DNA of 64,000 nt from Takakia lepidozioides (GCA_030704615.1 CM060733.1:40610001-40674000), one strand, 5' to 3'; positions 1 to 12,339 are shown, numbered from the stretch's first letter. Made by a program: numbers and translations. Notes: generated by a model from the letters alone, not told the origin.

Positions 1-3000
1 GATTCCATCTTGCATTCGTGATCTGCACCCGAAGCGACACGGCGCACTGTTTTTCCATCTCTTTTTGTTGGGTGGGAGTCGGCACCGGGTGGAGGCATTG
101 CCGGAGCATGTGGCACATCTGTGCCGACAGTGCACAAGGGCACCACTCGGGATAGTGCAAGACAAAACCCTCCCTCCTCCAGCATGCTTATCTCGGTTGT
201 TGACAGCGACGTCCCAAGTTTCACAGGCCAAATTGCGGGGGGAGGGGGTTTTATTATCACCGAAGGACGAACTGTTCCCTTGACGCATCGTGCCATATCG
301 TCTAGGCAGAACCAGAACTTGTGGTCCTTTGACTCCCCACTATGATAAGGTCGGAACAACCCTGTGAATGTTGGAGCTGGAGTCCCCCTGGAGCCTTTGC
401 ATATTTTTGATTTGCATTTCTTGAAAGAGGGGGTCCGAATTGCCATGCAAGCAACTTTAGATCCTGGTGGGGTGCGTTCTATATGCCACTCACTATCAAT
501 GCAATCAGATTCCTGCACCATGGCCACCACCTCCTCCAATAGGATTCCTGCTGCTGTGCTTGCATGTTCTGCACCTGCTCCACAGGAGAAGGACCCACCT
601 GGGAAGGGGCCGGCACACGACTTAGTCTGCACTGGAGACACCTTTGGCACAGAGAAATTGACCCTGTCTGGGCGATGGGAATCTCCATCTGACCCTGGAA
701 GAGTGTTCAATTTCCTTTTGCATGATCCAAATCTTTCCTCGCCTTTCAAATGAGGGAGCCTGGATTGCAAAGGGGAGCCTTCAGTGCACCTGTTCAGAGC
801 TCTGGCCATCTTGGATGGGTCTCCGGACCTACTCGCAGCCCTTAGCATCAACAAAGTCGTACCGGGGCCTTTGCCTCCACCCCGTCCCATCAGAAAATTG
901 CGGTACCTGATTTGTTGTGTAAGTGCCTGCACCATGTCATCAGCAGTGGCCACATACAAGTCACGACCTGCTTTGGTAGATTGCTGCATCCAGGCGTTAT
1001 GAACAGTCTCCGCCAAATTACAGGATGGCATGTCGGCCAAGTCCTCCAAGGACATGTCCTGCAGGAGGCATTGCATGGAAATGTGAGGAAGGAAAGGAAA
1101 TGAAAGAGGTTCTGCAAGCGACAATCCAAGAACCCCAAATGAAGAGGCACGATGCAAAATTTCTGATTTTGGGATTCAAGAGGCTTACCGTCGTCATGAA
1201 AGCTCCCCACTGTTTGTATCTGAAGTGCCAGAAAACCAACCAGTCCTCCAACTCCTTCAGGTGGATACCAGTAGCAGCACCAGAGGAGAACCACCAAGCC
1301 CGGATTGCTTGGTAAGTGCTCTCAGCTTCTCCCATTGAGTTGGCATTTTTGTACTTGAGACAGAGCATTTTGTGCTCCAACTGAAGGTCAGGGCGAATGC
1401 AGCGCTTTGTATGACGTGCCAGAGATTGACTCCAATGGAAGAGGCATGTGCGCTCCCTACTTTCCATTGGGACCTTAGGATCCCCCGAACCAAACACGCG
1501 CCGCACTGCATTGAAATTTGCCTGTGCACTATCAGCCATGAAGCCCGCAAAATTTGTGTTTTGTATTCCATTGCGCTGCATGACGGCCAGGAGCGAATTC
1601 CACATGAGCATCTGGGATTCAGTGTCCTCCGACTGCATATCACAAATTGCTATTGAGAGCACACGCTGGTACGCTGGATCATACACATGGCACGCCATGG
1701 TTGTCCAACCCTTCACCCGTTTGCAGTGATCAAACATCAACCAGCATTTAGCCAAATCTCCTCCAGGTTGCATTCGGCGGACAATGCTCACACCACTGCC
1801 TTCGCCCATTGCGGACATCTTGAACAAATACACCTTGGACGAGCCCTGGCCAGGGAAGATACTGTTTTGAATGAATTCATAGCGACTTCTCCGTTTGAGG
1901 TCCATAATGTTGTCCATGAATCCAGCAGTGCCTGTGCCGACTCTGAGTGCATTCACCTGGTTTCGAATATTGGGAGAGCTCAACACGGAGAAATGGTCCA
2001 TCACTGCATCAAGCGAATCTGCATCCAGCATTGGTTGTGTCGAATCCCCTTCACCCAATATGTGTTTTTCCAGGAAAGCCTTGCTAGCTGCAAGCGCTAT
2101 AGCAGAAGGTGTTGCACAAGGGGCATTGTGGAACTCCTGCTTCAGCAGATTTCTAGCGATGTCCATGCTATCCCTGCAACTTCCTTTAGACACAGGATGC
2201 TCGTGTGCACCCATATGAATGCAGGCACCAGTCATTGTCTTACATCGGTGTGCCACCTGGTACATACGAGCGTGGCACACAGAAACACAGGACGGGGAAA
2301 GTTTGCAGAACCTGCACACAAAAGTATTGGTTTTGGGAGGGGCAAGTCCTGGGGTGAAAGGATTCAGGGGCACACATTCCCACTCACTTTCGTTTGGTTG
2401 AGCGCTGATTCTCAGGCGAGGGCAAGATATATTCAGGCACTTGCAATGCCCAACGCAAACCGACCTTCGAAATTTCAATCCAATGTCGTTGTGGATGTTT
2501 GACGTTTTTGTCCTGCACCAAGGGTGTCCGTCATGTTTCTTGTCCATGCCCTGCAGAAGCCCAGCCAGTCCATTGGAAGACGTGGGAGGGTTGAGCTCAA
2601 ACAAGATGTCCCCATCAAACTCTGCTGGCACGTATTGAACCCGCAACACACGAAGGGACTCCCAATCAACAAAACGCAGCTCGCTCTTGCACCCAGGCAC
2701 CCCTGCGAGGGCTTTCAATTTTGGAATGACACTCGTTATCTCTTGCAATTCGGATTCATCCAAGAATGGAGTCTGCACTGGCGGAGGAATCTCAGAAACA
2801 TCCTCCGAGGACGAGTTTGAAAGAGTCACGAATGTAGTGGATGTGCTCACCTCTTGTTTCACATGAACTGTGCCCTTTTGCTGCACGACCGATGTTGCAG
2901 TTCCAGGGGTAATGACTGATCCTGCTGATTGTCTTCTCTCTTTTCCAAGGACACGGTATGTGCCTGGAAGGATTCTCCACTTCCTTCCACACTAGCCAAC

Positions 3001-3210
3001 CAATGGTTTCTCCAAATGTCCAGAATCCAAATTCTCATCCTCGTCATACACCTCTTTTTGAACAAGCAGAGAACCCAATTCCAGTGGGAACACTGTAACC
3101 AGCTCATCCTCATGAACAACTGCAAACCCATCGTCGTCTGCAGTGGCAGTCAGTGGAAGACTATCTGCATTGGAATGAAATCGGGCTAGTCTATCTCTCT
3201 CCCTGGACAT
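1..3210 (-). CDS. Copy A gene 1: MULE-transposase-like SWIM-family protein (3' end off window)
   Basis: Two exons are visible: 3210-1189, then a GT-AG intron (1188-1059), then 1058 running open past position 1. The start is the ATG at 3210, chosen by alignment with copy B (60436). The N-terminal half is acidic and Ser-rich, followed by two Cys/His clusters (HPWCRTKTSN..., then FVCRFCK...CHARMY). A MULE-like core follows: CHVYDPAYQRVLSIAICDMQ, then GFMADSAQANFNAVRRVFG, then RTCLFHWSQSL. Exon 2 carries the long linker that precedes the SWIM finger in copy B; the finger itself lies beyond the window edge. One in-frame TAG (2992-2994) interrupts the N-terminal region, but the frame is open for over 600 codons after it. 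The likely role is a transposase-derived DNA-binding/endonuclease protein in the nucleus. Family membership is inferred from motif spacing, not a search. It is divergent from gene 2. Confidence 0.7.
2992..2994 (-). other. In-frame TAG in copy A gene 1
   Basis: On the minus strand the codons around this point read GGC TAG TGT GGA. The same frame aligns with copy B on both sides (upstream ...VYDEDENL; downstream WRILPGTYRV against WRVPPAKYRV in B), so this is one nonsense position, not an exon end. Copy B has no stop here but has its own TAG at 59630. It may be a disabling mutation, a sequencing error, or be bypassed by a downstream start. Confidence 0.75.
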
Positions 3211-4104
3211 GTTTTCCTACGCTGACCGAAACTTTCGATTCACAACGGAATCCCCGAACTGATAGCCCGCAATTCTCGAAAAGGGATCCACCACAAAAAA
3301 ATTGAGGTCAACAAGGGTAGCACTAACCCAAAGGCTGCGGGCGATGCATCAAAAGGATACAGGAATGACATGCACTGAACTTTGCAGACAACCACGCTGA
3401 GAGACACCAACTAGAAAAACTGTTTTCAAATACAGGAAGCCACAAGAAGCCGTGCTGTTTTTGGATGAAAAACAAACCCTGAACATGACATGAAACCATC
3501 CTTTATGGAAAGACGGCAACAACCCTGGAGAGCAGTAAACAGGAAGACCCCAAATGTAATGAGGTTGTGTCGTGCCAGAAGAGCACAGCACAAACACTGA
3601 CACTCCAAGAGTCACCTCGCACGGATGTGTGCAACACAAGATCATTTCCGACACAACCCTTATACCGAATGACCCCATGGCGACGATGACGGAAAAATGC
3701 AAAGCACAGGGCAGGTAGTACGACACACGTGGATGTATATGTGAAGCACAACATTTATGGCGAATCTGCAAGAACTGCTCCAAATTGAACTAGCATTAGA
3801 TTTCTACGGCACTTCTGAATTTGAAACCATGCAAGAAGGCCGCCATATATTGGCAGGCGGCGAAGTACATCTGACATATATCACAAGTACATGCAACGGA
3901 TGTACATATTTTATAGCACTTTATTTCTTGAATAATACAAAGACGCCGAAATGGATGAATTCCGTTCGCACACAATAACAACACCGGCATCCAAATACGA
4001 TTGACAATGTCCAATTTTGATTTTGGTTACATGCAATATCAACCCTTGTTGCAAACGTCAAACTGGAGAGCTCTAGAGGCATCGTGGGGAGCCCTTGTTT
4101 CCAG
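3211..4104. other. Divergent intergenic region between gene 1 and gene 2, copy A
   Basis: This roughly 0.9-kb spacer separates the ATG of gene 1 (minus) from the first recognisable coding exon of gene 2 (plus). It should contain both promoters and the 5' exon of gene 2. A 73-codon plus-strand reading from ATG 3757 could be that first exon, but copy B offers no clear match, so I do not call it. In copy B the same interval is only about 100 bp, so much of this spacer is probably copy-specific. Confidence 0.4.
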
Positions 4105-7100
4105 CGGAGGAGGAAGAGAAGGAAGTCATTATACTTCACGAGCTCTAGAAACAGGAATAGAGCCAGATATAGAATGAGGATGGAAAGAGTGGCCGAAGAG
4201 GAAAAGGCGGAAGAAGAGGGCAAAGAGCAAAGTTCGGCGATGGAAGAGCAGGAATCCGGAGAAGAACACCAGCCTGCCATAGTTCCAAGAACAGATGAGG
4301 AGGACACTGCATCCGAGGGAGAGGCAGACGCCGAAGATGATGTTGACGCTGGCCTCACGAAGAACCTAATAGTGGAAGAGATGATGGGGGAGATGCTCCA
4401 GAACATGCGAGGCGTGGAGAGCAGTCCGAAGCGCAAAGGGTCCCCGGCGATTGGGGAGTCTTCTGGAGCAGCCAAAAAAAAGGTTCAATCTTTGAAACCC
4501 ACCTTTGTGCTTCATTGCTGATGTGAACCCAAGTTGAGATTCTATTTCGATATGAACATAGTCTACACACGACATCTCTGCCAGGTTGCATCAACCGCGA
4601 ACAAGAAGCTCAAACAGTGTGCGTTGACGCACACTATTTGAGCCTTCCATTTTGCTGGCTTGTTGATGTGCGAAACGGCCAAATTGGGGAACTACGGCAG
4701 GTTCAATCCACCACGAATTGGAAGCTGAAACAGTGTGCGTTGACGCACACTGTTTGAGCCCCGCATTTTACTTGGTTGATGGTGTGCAAAACGGCCAGAT
4801 AGGGCCACTATGCCCGGTTCAATCCTCCACTATTTGGCAGCTCAAGCAGTGTGCGTTGGCGCACACTGTTTGAGCCCACCTTGTCATTGTTTTTTCATCT
4901 GAAAAACGGCCACAAACGACATGTATTTGAGGATCAATCATCACTTACATGGCAGCTCAAACAATGTGTGTCAATGCACACTGTTTCAGCTCACCTTGTC
5001 ATTGTCTTTGTCATCTGAAAATCGGCCACATAGGGTATGAATTTGAGGATCAATCATCACTTACCTGGCAGCTCAAACAGTGTGCGCCAACGCACACTGT
5101 TTGAGCTACCCTTATCATTGTCTTTTTTGTTTGAAAATCGGCCACATAGGGCATGTCTCTGAGGATCGATGAACACTTATCTGGCAGCTCAAACAGTGTG
5201 CGTTGGCGCACACTGTTTGAGCCCACCTTGTCATTGTTTTTTCATCTGAAAAACGGCCACAAACGGCATGTGTTTGAGGATCAATCATCACTTACATGGC
5301 AGCTCAAACATTGTGCGTCAACGCACACTGTTTGAGCTCACCTTGTCATTGCCTTTGTCATCTGAAAGTCGGCCACATAGGGTTTGTATTTGAGGATCAA
5401 TCATCACTTACCTGGCAGCTCAAACAGTGTGCGTTGGCGCACACTGTTTGAGCCCACCTTGTCACTGTTTTTTCCCTGTGAAATTCGGCAATACAGGGCA
5501 TGTCTCTGAGGTTCAATGAACACTTACCTGGCAACTCAAACAGTGTGCGTCAACGCACACTGTTTGAGCTCACCTTGTCATTGCCTTTGTCATCTGAAAA
5601 TCGGCCACATAGGATTTGTATTTGAGGATCAATCATCACTTATCTGGCAGCTCAAACAGTGTGCGTTGGCGCACACTGTTTGAGCCCACCTTGTCACTAT
5701 TTTTTCCCTGTAAAATTCGGCAATATAGGGCATGTCTCTAAGGTTCAATGAACACTTACCTAGCAGCTCAAACAGTGTGCGTTAACGCACACTGTTTGAG
5801 CTCACCTTGTCATTGCCTTTGTCATCTGAAAATCGGCCACTAAGGGCTTCTCTTTGAGGATCAATCATCACTTACCTGGCATGTCTCTGAGGTTCAATGA
5901 ACACTTACGTGGCATGTCTCTGAGGTTCACTGAACACTTACCTTGCAGCTCAAACAGTGTGCGTCAACGCACACTGTTTGAGCTCACTTTTTCTTTTTTT
6001 TTCATCTGAAAATCGGCCACTAAGGGCTTCTCATTGAGGTTCAATGAACACTTACCTTGCAGCTCAAACAGTGTGCGTCAACGCACACTGTTTGAGCTCA
6101 CCTTTTCTTCCACACATGGCCTGTCTGCCATGCTCAAACACCATCATCTCATGTCTCACTCTTATATCAATTTGAATGGACAACCCTGCAGGAGAAGATG
6201 CAAAGTGTGGCAGAGGAGATCCCTTCGGGGCTGGGGAAGGAGATCATTGTTGATGTTGACGATGAGTTCTATGAAAGCAAAGCCGCTGAGATACTGGGGG
6301 GTCAGAAGGTAAACTCTCAGCTTGTGGTGCAAAGTATGCTTGCCCCGGGTGGGAGGTTGAAGATTCCCCTGTGTAGGATGGTTTCCATGCCCGTCGTTCG
6401 ACCACCCCTCATCAAGGACATTCTCAAGCTAGAGGCCGAGTTTGTTCATGGGTATTTGGATGGATCCGCAGTGTTTTACGTTTGTACAAAGGATTCCAGA
6501 GGCAATGAGCTCTTTGTGGATGAGTCAATCGTGGACTCCTGGGATCCTATTTGGAGACCGGTGAACGAATCCTTCAAACTTCTTCTCTCCAGGAAACCTT
6601 CCACCCAGGCATTCTCGGGGAAGATGTTTCACGTTTGGGATGGGAACCACCGGTTGCTTGCATGGATGGCTGTCATTGGGAGGCTGCACTCACAGGAGGA
6701 AGAGTGGCATTACTCTGTTCGATCGATGGTGCTGGATTGTGAGGGGAACATGATGGGTCTTCCGACGGCAATGAATGATGTGAACAAGTTGGTTTCTCAT
6801 TCTACATGTTCCACTTGTAGTTCCGTGGTTCTTTGATTAAAATCCTTGAATTTCATTCTGACTTTCAGATATAATTCTGCAAAGGAACGGAGACATCGCA
6901 TGTCAAAACGAGTCTGGTTCACACACTGTATAGGATACAAAGGATCGGGCAGATGCCCTTGACCAACTTCAAGACCATCCTTTCAGCAGAGACGTACAAG
7001 AAGTGCAAAAGCTCCAAGACATCGGAAACGTGGTACTCGTTGACACATGAGGCTTTCATGGAGTACATGTATACGGTGAGATACATCTTCATTCATCTGC

Positions 7101-7804
7101 CCTTTCCATATTCCTGCTTCCACATGTTTGTTTCTGTTTGTTTCCCTTGCCCTTGGGTTGATGCAACTCTCGTGCATTCCCTTGCAGTAAGACATTGCAG
7201 ATGTAGGGGAGCGTGGCAAACTGGAATACTATAGGTCAACCCCTGAGGAGAGAAGGATAGCAAAGGGGGTTGAGAGTCACATCCAGAAAGAGATGACCGC
7301 TACAAGAAGGACTATAATGAGTGCTTTTGTGAAGCAGTTGAGAATTGCCGACCCATCATTCGGATCGCAGTTTCTCCTGGAGATAAAAAAAACCATTATA
7401 ACAAGCCAGGCAAGCCAGAGATGGCCCAGGAGAAGTTACACAGGTTGTCTACCGCCGTTGTGTCTTCAGAACAGAAGGTGAAGTGGCTACAGATATGGAA
7501 CTCTGATCCCACAGTTAGGGATACCCACATGTTCCCCAGGCCGGAGAAAGAGAAGAAGACCCAGCGTGTCATTCCTGTCAGTGACAATGTGCTGGACACA
7601 TGGCTTCACAAGGCCACTTACTGGAGCCAGGTGATATGTCCTTTCCCCTTCCCGTTCACCCAGGATTTGGTCATTTTAGCCTGCAAACAAAATTACAATG
7701 GAATACTCAAGAGGATTGAAACGATCCATGCCCACTGCAGAGAAGAAGCAAAAGAGAACACGCACCGTGCCGAGGAACTCTACAATCCTCTCCCACACTG
7801 GTGA
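4105..7804 (+). CDS. Copy A gene 2: basic N-terminus plus ParB/sulfiredoxin-like DGNHR domain, multi-exon
   Basis: Supported exons are 4105-4482 (phase 0), 6192-6787, 6869-7075, about 7189-7630 and 7664-7804 (ends NPLPHW, TGA). The first begins with a basic stretch (RRKRRKSLYFTSSRNRNR) matching copy B (TRRKSLYYTSARQR), then an acidic Glu-rich linker. The second carries the conserved core: IPLCRMVSMPVVRPP, then FVHGYLDGSAVFYV, then KMFHVWDGNHRLLAWM. Copy B matches all three blocks. A proline/arginine strand followed by a D-G-x-H-R loop resembles the ParB/sulfiredoxin superfamily; this is inference from motif shape. The 1.7-kb first visible intron contains the palindrome array. Apparent frameshifts occur near 6890 and in the A-run at 7386-7393, so this copy may be decaying or contain sequence errors. 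The true 5' exon was not found. Confidence 0.65.
4608..6097. repeat. Intronic array of 13 palindromes, copy A (unit about 118 bp)
   Basis: Thirteen 36-bp palindromes start at 4608, 4724, 4840, 4955, 5071, 5187, 5302, 5418, 5534, 5650, 5766, 5948 and 6062. Arms are GCTCAAACAGTGTGCG and its complement CGCACACTGTTTGAGC, around a 4-nt loop. Loops in order are TTGA, TTGA, TTGG, TCAA, CCAA, TTGG, TCAA, TTGG, TCAA, TTGG, TTAA, TCAA, TCAA. Spacers of about 80 bp are themselves similar (CTTGTCATTG, TCGGCCACATAGGG, GAGGATCAATCATCACTTA), so this is a tandem satellite whose unit contains a hairpin. The whole array lies inside the intron 4483-6191 of gene 2. Between 5880 and 5940 a half-unit is duplicated without a palindrome. 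Confidence 0.95.
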
Positions 7805-9010
7805 TGGCTCGCCCTTGTAATCAGATTTCTTGGACTCCATCATGGCAAGGAATCCGACATTGGCCATCTCCAACCTGGTAGGGCGAATGACCCTCGTCGG
7901 ATGTTCCACTGCATGGTACGGGTCCTCGGGATCAACCACCCCCTTGTTCTTTCTCACGCCCCTACCATGCGGTGGAGTCTGCTGGACATGCACCACTGGG
8001 CCAATATCTGCAACACTTCCCTGCCCTTGTGCCACCTTCCCTCTACCCCTTCCTTTCCCCACAACACCAGCAACATCTTTTCCCTTTGCCTTCTACCTCT
8101 ACCCGGGGTATCCTGAGCGGGAGGCTCCTTCTCTGCAAGAGTCCTCAAATTTCGTTCATGAATGTCGAGGTCGGCTGCTGCGGCAGTGGCTGCAATTTGC
8201 TCATTCTCTCTCCTCAAAGACACCTCCGGAGCTGGGGTCTCAGAAGGAGGGCAATCCAAATACCAACCACAAGAAGAAAGATGGTCTGGGCCCCAGTCAT
8301 GCAAGATCCCAGTAGTAAACATGGTCTGATTGCCAGCAGGGACAAGCCAGAGGTCCACGAAATCTGGATGTTTGTCCAAGCAATTCTCTTCCATGAGAAC
8401 AAACTTTATATACCTGCAGGAACAGAGACAGCCTCATTATGCAATGCAATTATTGTCTCTCAGCTTTTCCATCACACCAGGAAGACCCCCTTAAACTGTA
8501 TGCGTTATAGTACATTGCAACCACAGCACACTTGGTGGTCAAGGTCCAGGGTGTGCACCTGTAAAGGCATCGTTTCCAGGCTTCCTCTCCTTTTTCTTGC
8601 TGGTCAAGGTCATGTGTTCGACTGATGCCACCCTCCTTGCTGAACTCTCTAAAGAAACAAGAGTGCCACACTGTGGCTCTCCATTTCCTCATGTATGCTT
8701 CAAAGGAGACCTTCGGTGCTGTCATAGTGATGCCATAGTCAGCCAGCTGAGTATGAAGAACCGACCGTGACTTTTCTTCCAACTGCAAAACAATTCAAAT
8801 GCAAGAATGAACATGCCAGGTATGTGCGGGAGCATCATGGATGCTCATTAGATTTGAGAATGCCTCATAGCTCTTTGATGAGGTGGACTTCACCGTGATG
8901 GATTCACCAACCATTCTTCTAGCATGAATGATTTGGAGACCAACGACCAAATGATGCGAGAATGTTGTACACGAACCAAAGTCGTTTGTTTGTTTTTGCA
9001 ATGCACTCAA
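7770..9010 (-). CDS. Probable multi-exon hypothetical gene, convergent with copy A gene 2
   Basis: I do not recognise this gene. On the minus strand three coding-looking stretches follow each other: about 9010-8830 (...RRMVGESITVKSTSS...), about 8782-8450 after a good acceptor (ttgttttgcag), and about 8410-7770 after another (tctgttcctgcag). The last contains IKFVLMEENCLDKHPDF and, after an apparent one-frame slip near 8040, VVHVQQTPPHGRGVRKNKG and RVIRPTRLEMANVGFLAMM. It is Pro/Arg/Glu-rich with no membrane segment. Its 3' part lies opposite the last exon of gene 2 (7664-7804), so one of the two exon assignments may be wrong. It could be a third gene of the module or an unrelated neighbour. 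Confidence 0.35.
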
Positions 9011-9529
9011 GTCTGTGAGGTCCAGAAAACACTAAACAGATTGAAGGAACAATCCGGGCAGTCCATGCAACCCCCATCTCCAACAATAGTTTGTTCCCAT
9101 TAATGTGCATTCCACGCACACATTGCAAACAAGACAACAAGGACACACAACCATCCCATTTCAAATTTGGCCCCGAATATTCTCTTTTCCTGTCCTTCTC
9201 TTTCCATTGCCTCTCACATTCGCTGTGATTTTTTTTGGGAGTAAGAAAAGATTTCGCAAGGTTCCGCTTTAGATCATGTCAGTGTGCACCTCCTCACGAC
9301 GTACCCACATAAACTTGTGAGGGCTTGGTATGTTGATAACGTCTGCATGGATGCAATGGATACAATGGATGTAACATATCCACTCTGCATTCCCGGGAAA
9401 TGGCTGATCAACCCGCGGAAATAGGTGACACCCGCGGAAATAGGCCCTGTATGTATGCTGACGTGGCGTGAGCCTGTGCTAGGCTCACGGTTTCCTGGGC
9501 TCACAGGCTCACGGCTCCAGGCTCACGGA
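9011..9529. other. Non-coding stretch with short GC-rich direct repeats
   Basis: No coding sequence is recognisable. Near 9410-9445 the string ACCCGCGGAAATAGG occurs twice, and between 9465 and 9530 AGGCTCACGG-type decamers recur four times. These lie immediately beyond the 3' edge of the minus-strand LINE fragment and may mark its broken end. Confidence 0.5.
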
Positions 9530-12330
9530 ATAGCACCCCCCAGGAGCGAGGCTTGAGGTTGGAAGTGTTTTAGAAATGCGGTGATATTATGTTGGGGTAA
9601 AGGTAAGAGGAGACGGGGTTGTGGGTCTTGGGCCTGGATAGGTGGGATGGGACGGATGGGGATGAGGGATGGCGAGAGAGAGAGAGATACTGGGTAATGG
9701 TCTGAGTTGCATATGCTATTGATATGAATATGGCTTGTAAGGTATGCGGGGATATTATTGGGTGACTTAAGATAGAAACCATCTATAAGGCTTAAAGATG
9801 AGTAGTTAAAGGCCGCCTTGCCTCGAATAGTGATAGTCTGAAGGTATGTATCTGAGATGATGGTTATGTATGAAACGGGCCCAGTCTTGGTCAAGAGGGG
9901 ATAAGGGTTTGTGGACTCTGTTGTATGTGTGGCCCGATAGAGCAATGTCCCGGTTGAAGTTGCTAGCCAGTATATAGTGTTGGTGTTGGTGTGCGGGGTG
10001 CTTGATTGTGTTAGAGATTGTGTCCAGTATGTCGGGTATCAGGGATAGGTCCTCAGTATGGGATGGCATATATAAGTGGATGAGAGTGATGGGCGTGAGG
10101 GCAGGGAGATGCAGCTGGACAATTTGAAGGTGGGATCAGAGAGGGATGGGTATTAGAACTTTGGTGGTGGTGTTGGGAGAGTGATGGGTGCGGATGATGC
10201 CAAATGCCACACCACCCCGCGTATGACAGTATGGGGCGGAGCGCCGACGGAGACATTGTGTGGCTGTCATGGGGGTCCCATAGAGGAGGTAAGAGGCTGG
10301 TAAGAGTTTGTTAATATAGGAGCTGTTGGTGTTGTTAGTGTTTAGTTTGGTTTCTTAGATGAGAATAATGTGTGGGGGCGTGGAGTCCATGAGGAGGTGG
10401 AGCAGACTCTGGATACTAGTGGCAAGGGATCCGACATTCCAAGTGGTGATGTTAAAGGAGTCTGACTGTAGATCGGGGGTGTTCGGAGTGTGGCATCGAG
10501 GTGTAGCGGGTGAAGATGCAGATTGGGGATGGGATACAACTGGTGTGGTGGCGAAGGAAGATGGTGGGTAGTGGGGGGGTTGGAACCCTGGGAGGGGCGT
10601 GGTAGCGTTAAGCGTAGTTGTCAGGATGTTGGCAGAGAGAAACGAGAATTTGTTGATGGTAGTGGGAATGTCTGGGACAGAGGTGACGCTAGATGATCAC
10701 CAAGCATTTTGTGTATAACTCCAGGATGGGACTGTAACAGGTTTAGGGACGTGTGGAGATCAGTCAAGCAATGTGGTGGGGCCAAGTAGTTGATGGTATG
10801 TTGTGTGGTAGGGTCTTGTAAGCGATGTAGTAGGAAAAATGAGTGGGGAATCTGGTTGGGACGTAAAGGTAGTCATTACATTCTTGGGGCAAAGGGGAGA
10901 TGAGGACAATAAGGGAGAAGAGGAGGTGGTATGGTGGAAAGGCTTGAAGTTTGTGGGAGGTGTGGGAGAGAGCAGGGTATGGGCAGGCTAGGAGGCCAAA
11001 GGTGGAAATGTAGTGCGGGGCAGTTTGTAGGTGAGTGGAGGGGATGAGTAGTGCTTTGGGGAGGTAGGGGGCGAAGTGGGTAGCAAGATGTTTGTATTGG
11101 TGTATAAAAGATAGGGTGTCCGGCTGGAAGTATAGCGCATAACGATCTTGTGCATAAGCAGGGAGTTGAGTCGTGATGGTGGAAATAGTGAGTGGCCCGG
11201 GGTAGGGTGGATGTCCCCACATCGGAGCAGTGTAAGTGTGATACATAAGTTGAAATATAAGGTTTCATGTGAAGGGGGATGATGAAGGCTGTGCTTGGAT
11301 ATTAGGGGGTGGTAAAGAGAGCGCCCGTTTGGGCTGTGAGTAATGAGAGGTTTTTTTTTGGGTAGTGCAGAGGGTAATTTATGAGGGTAGGGGATTGATG
11401 TGATGTGCGGTGAAGGTGGCTGGTGTGGTGGGCGCAGGGGGGGGGGGAGATGTATAGTGGGTAGGGGAAATAGGTTGGGCCTAGTATCTTGTCAGTGATG
11501 AAAGTTGTATATGACAGTTGGGGTGATGTATAAGTATGCTGAGTAATGACATAGTAATTTGGTGGGGAGATTATTGGGAAAATTTGGAGCGGTTGGCGGG
11601 TTGATTGAGCGGAGATAGGGGTCAGTAATATGGTGCCCATGTGTATGGAGGTGTGGTGAGTTTATATTTGGGGTGGTTCCAATGATAAGGTTGTGACCAG
11701 TTGGGGCTTAGTGATAAGGTTGCGACCGTCCCACCGTGGGTGTGGTAGGGAGTAGTGAGGGGTGGGATAAGTCTCGTGGGTTGGTGGGGAGGGTATTGCG
11801 AATCTGGTGCAGTATCAGGGGCTTTATAGTAGATGTTTGAGAAAAAGTATGGTATGAAGAGCGTGATATATAAATAGGCTGGCGGGGTTGAGGGGCGGAT
11901 GCTATGGGGAAGATTATTAAGTTGGGTGTGGTACTTGAAGGTTGAGGGTGTGGCAGAGCAGCGGGTATAAGTGGAAGGTAACATCAGGCTATGGACTGGG
12001 GGAAGTGTGGGAGTGTGGATGGTATGCAGTATGGGGGCAGATAGGAATGATGCACACTAATATAAGTGGGGGATTTATTCAGGGCGTGGCTAAGGGTATA
12101 GGTTAGGATGGATTGATGATGGGGTAGACTATTGAGTGTAGGATGAGAATTAAGATTTATATAGAGGGCGTATATTATAAGCTGGATGGGAAGGACGACT
12201 ATTATTTGACAGTGGTATATTTGCATGTATGGAAAAGAGGCGTGGGGCCCGGAGTGGGGTTGGGCAGGTGTCATGTGTTGGTGGGGATAAGATCGGCTGG
12301 AGCCGTTGGGATAGAATCCACGTGAAGAGA
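9530..12330 (-). mobile_element. LINE fragment: ORF1-like region plus apurinic-like endonuclease, no reverse transcriptase
   Basis: The minus strand is strikingly C/A/T-rich and carries overlapping open frames. From 12330 to about 10570 they encode Pro/Thr/Tyr-rich ORF1-like protein with no recognised domain. From about 10480 to 9530 the endonuclease/exonuclease/phosphatase fold of LINEs is readable: FNITTWNVGSLATS, HIILI-stop-ETKLN (stop where Gln is usual), RGGVAFGIIRTHH, HYILASNFNRDI, YSRQGG, and NSDHYPVSL near the end. The canonical Asp of the GDFN motif appears replaced (ASNFN), and there are several frameshifts, so it is inactive. The RT domain expected downstream (below 9530) is absent. 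Most LINE copies lose the 5' half; this one lost the 3' half. Confidence 0.65.
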
Positions 12331-12339
12331 AATAAATGG

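Noticed and set aside
4608-6097. CRISPR-like regular palindromic repeats
   Set aside because: Spacers are similar to each other, not unique. The host is eukaryotic, no cas genes are present, and the array lies in an intron. It is a satellite with hairpin units.
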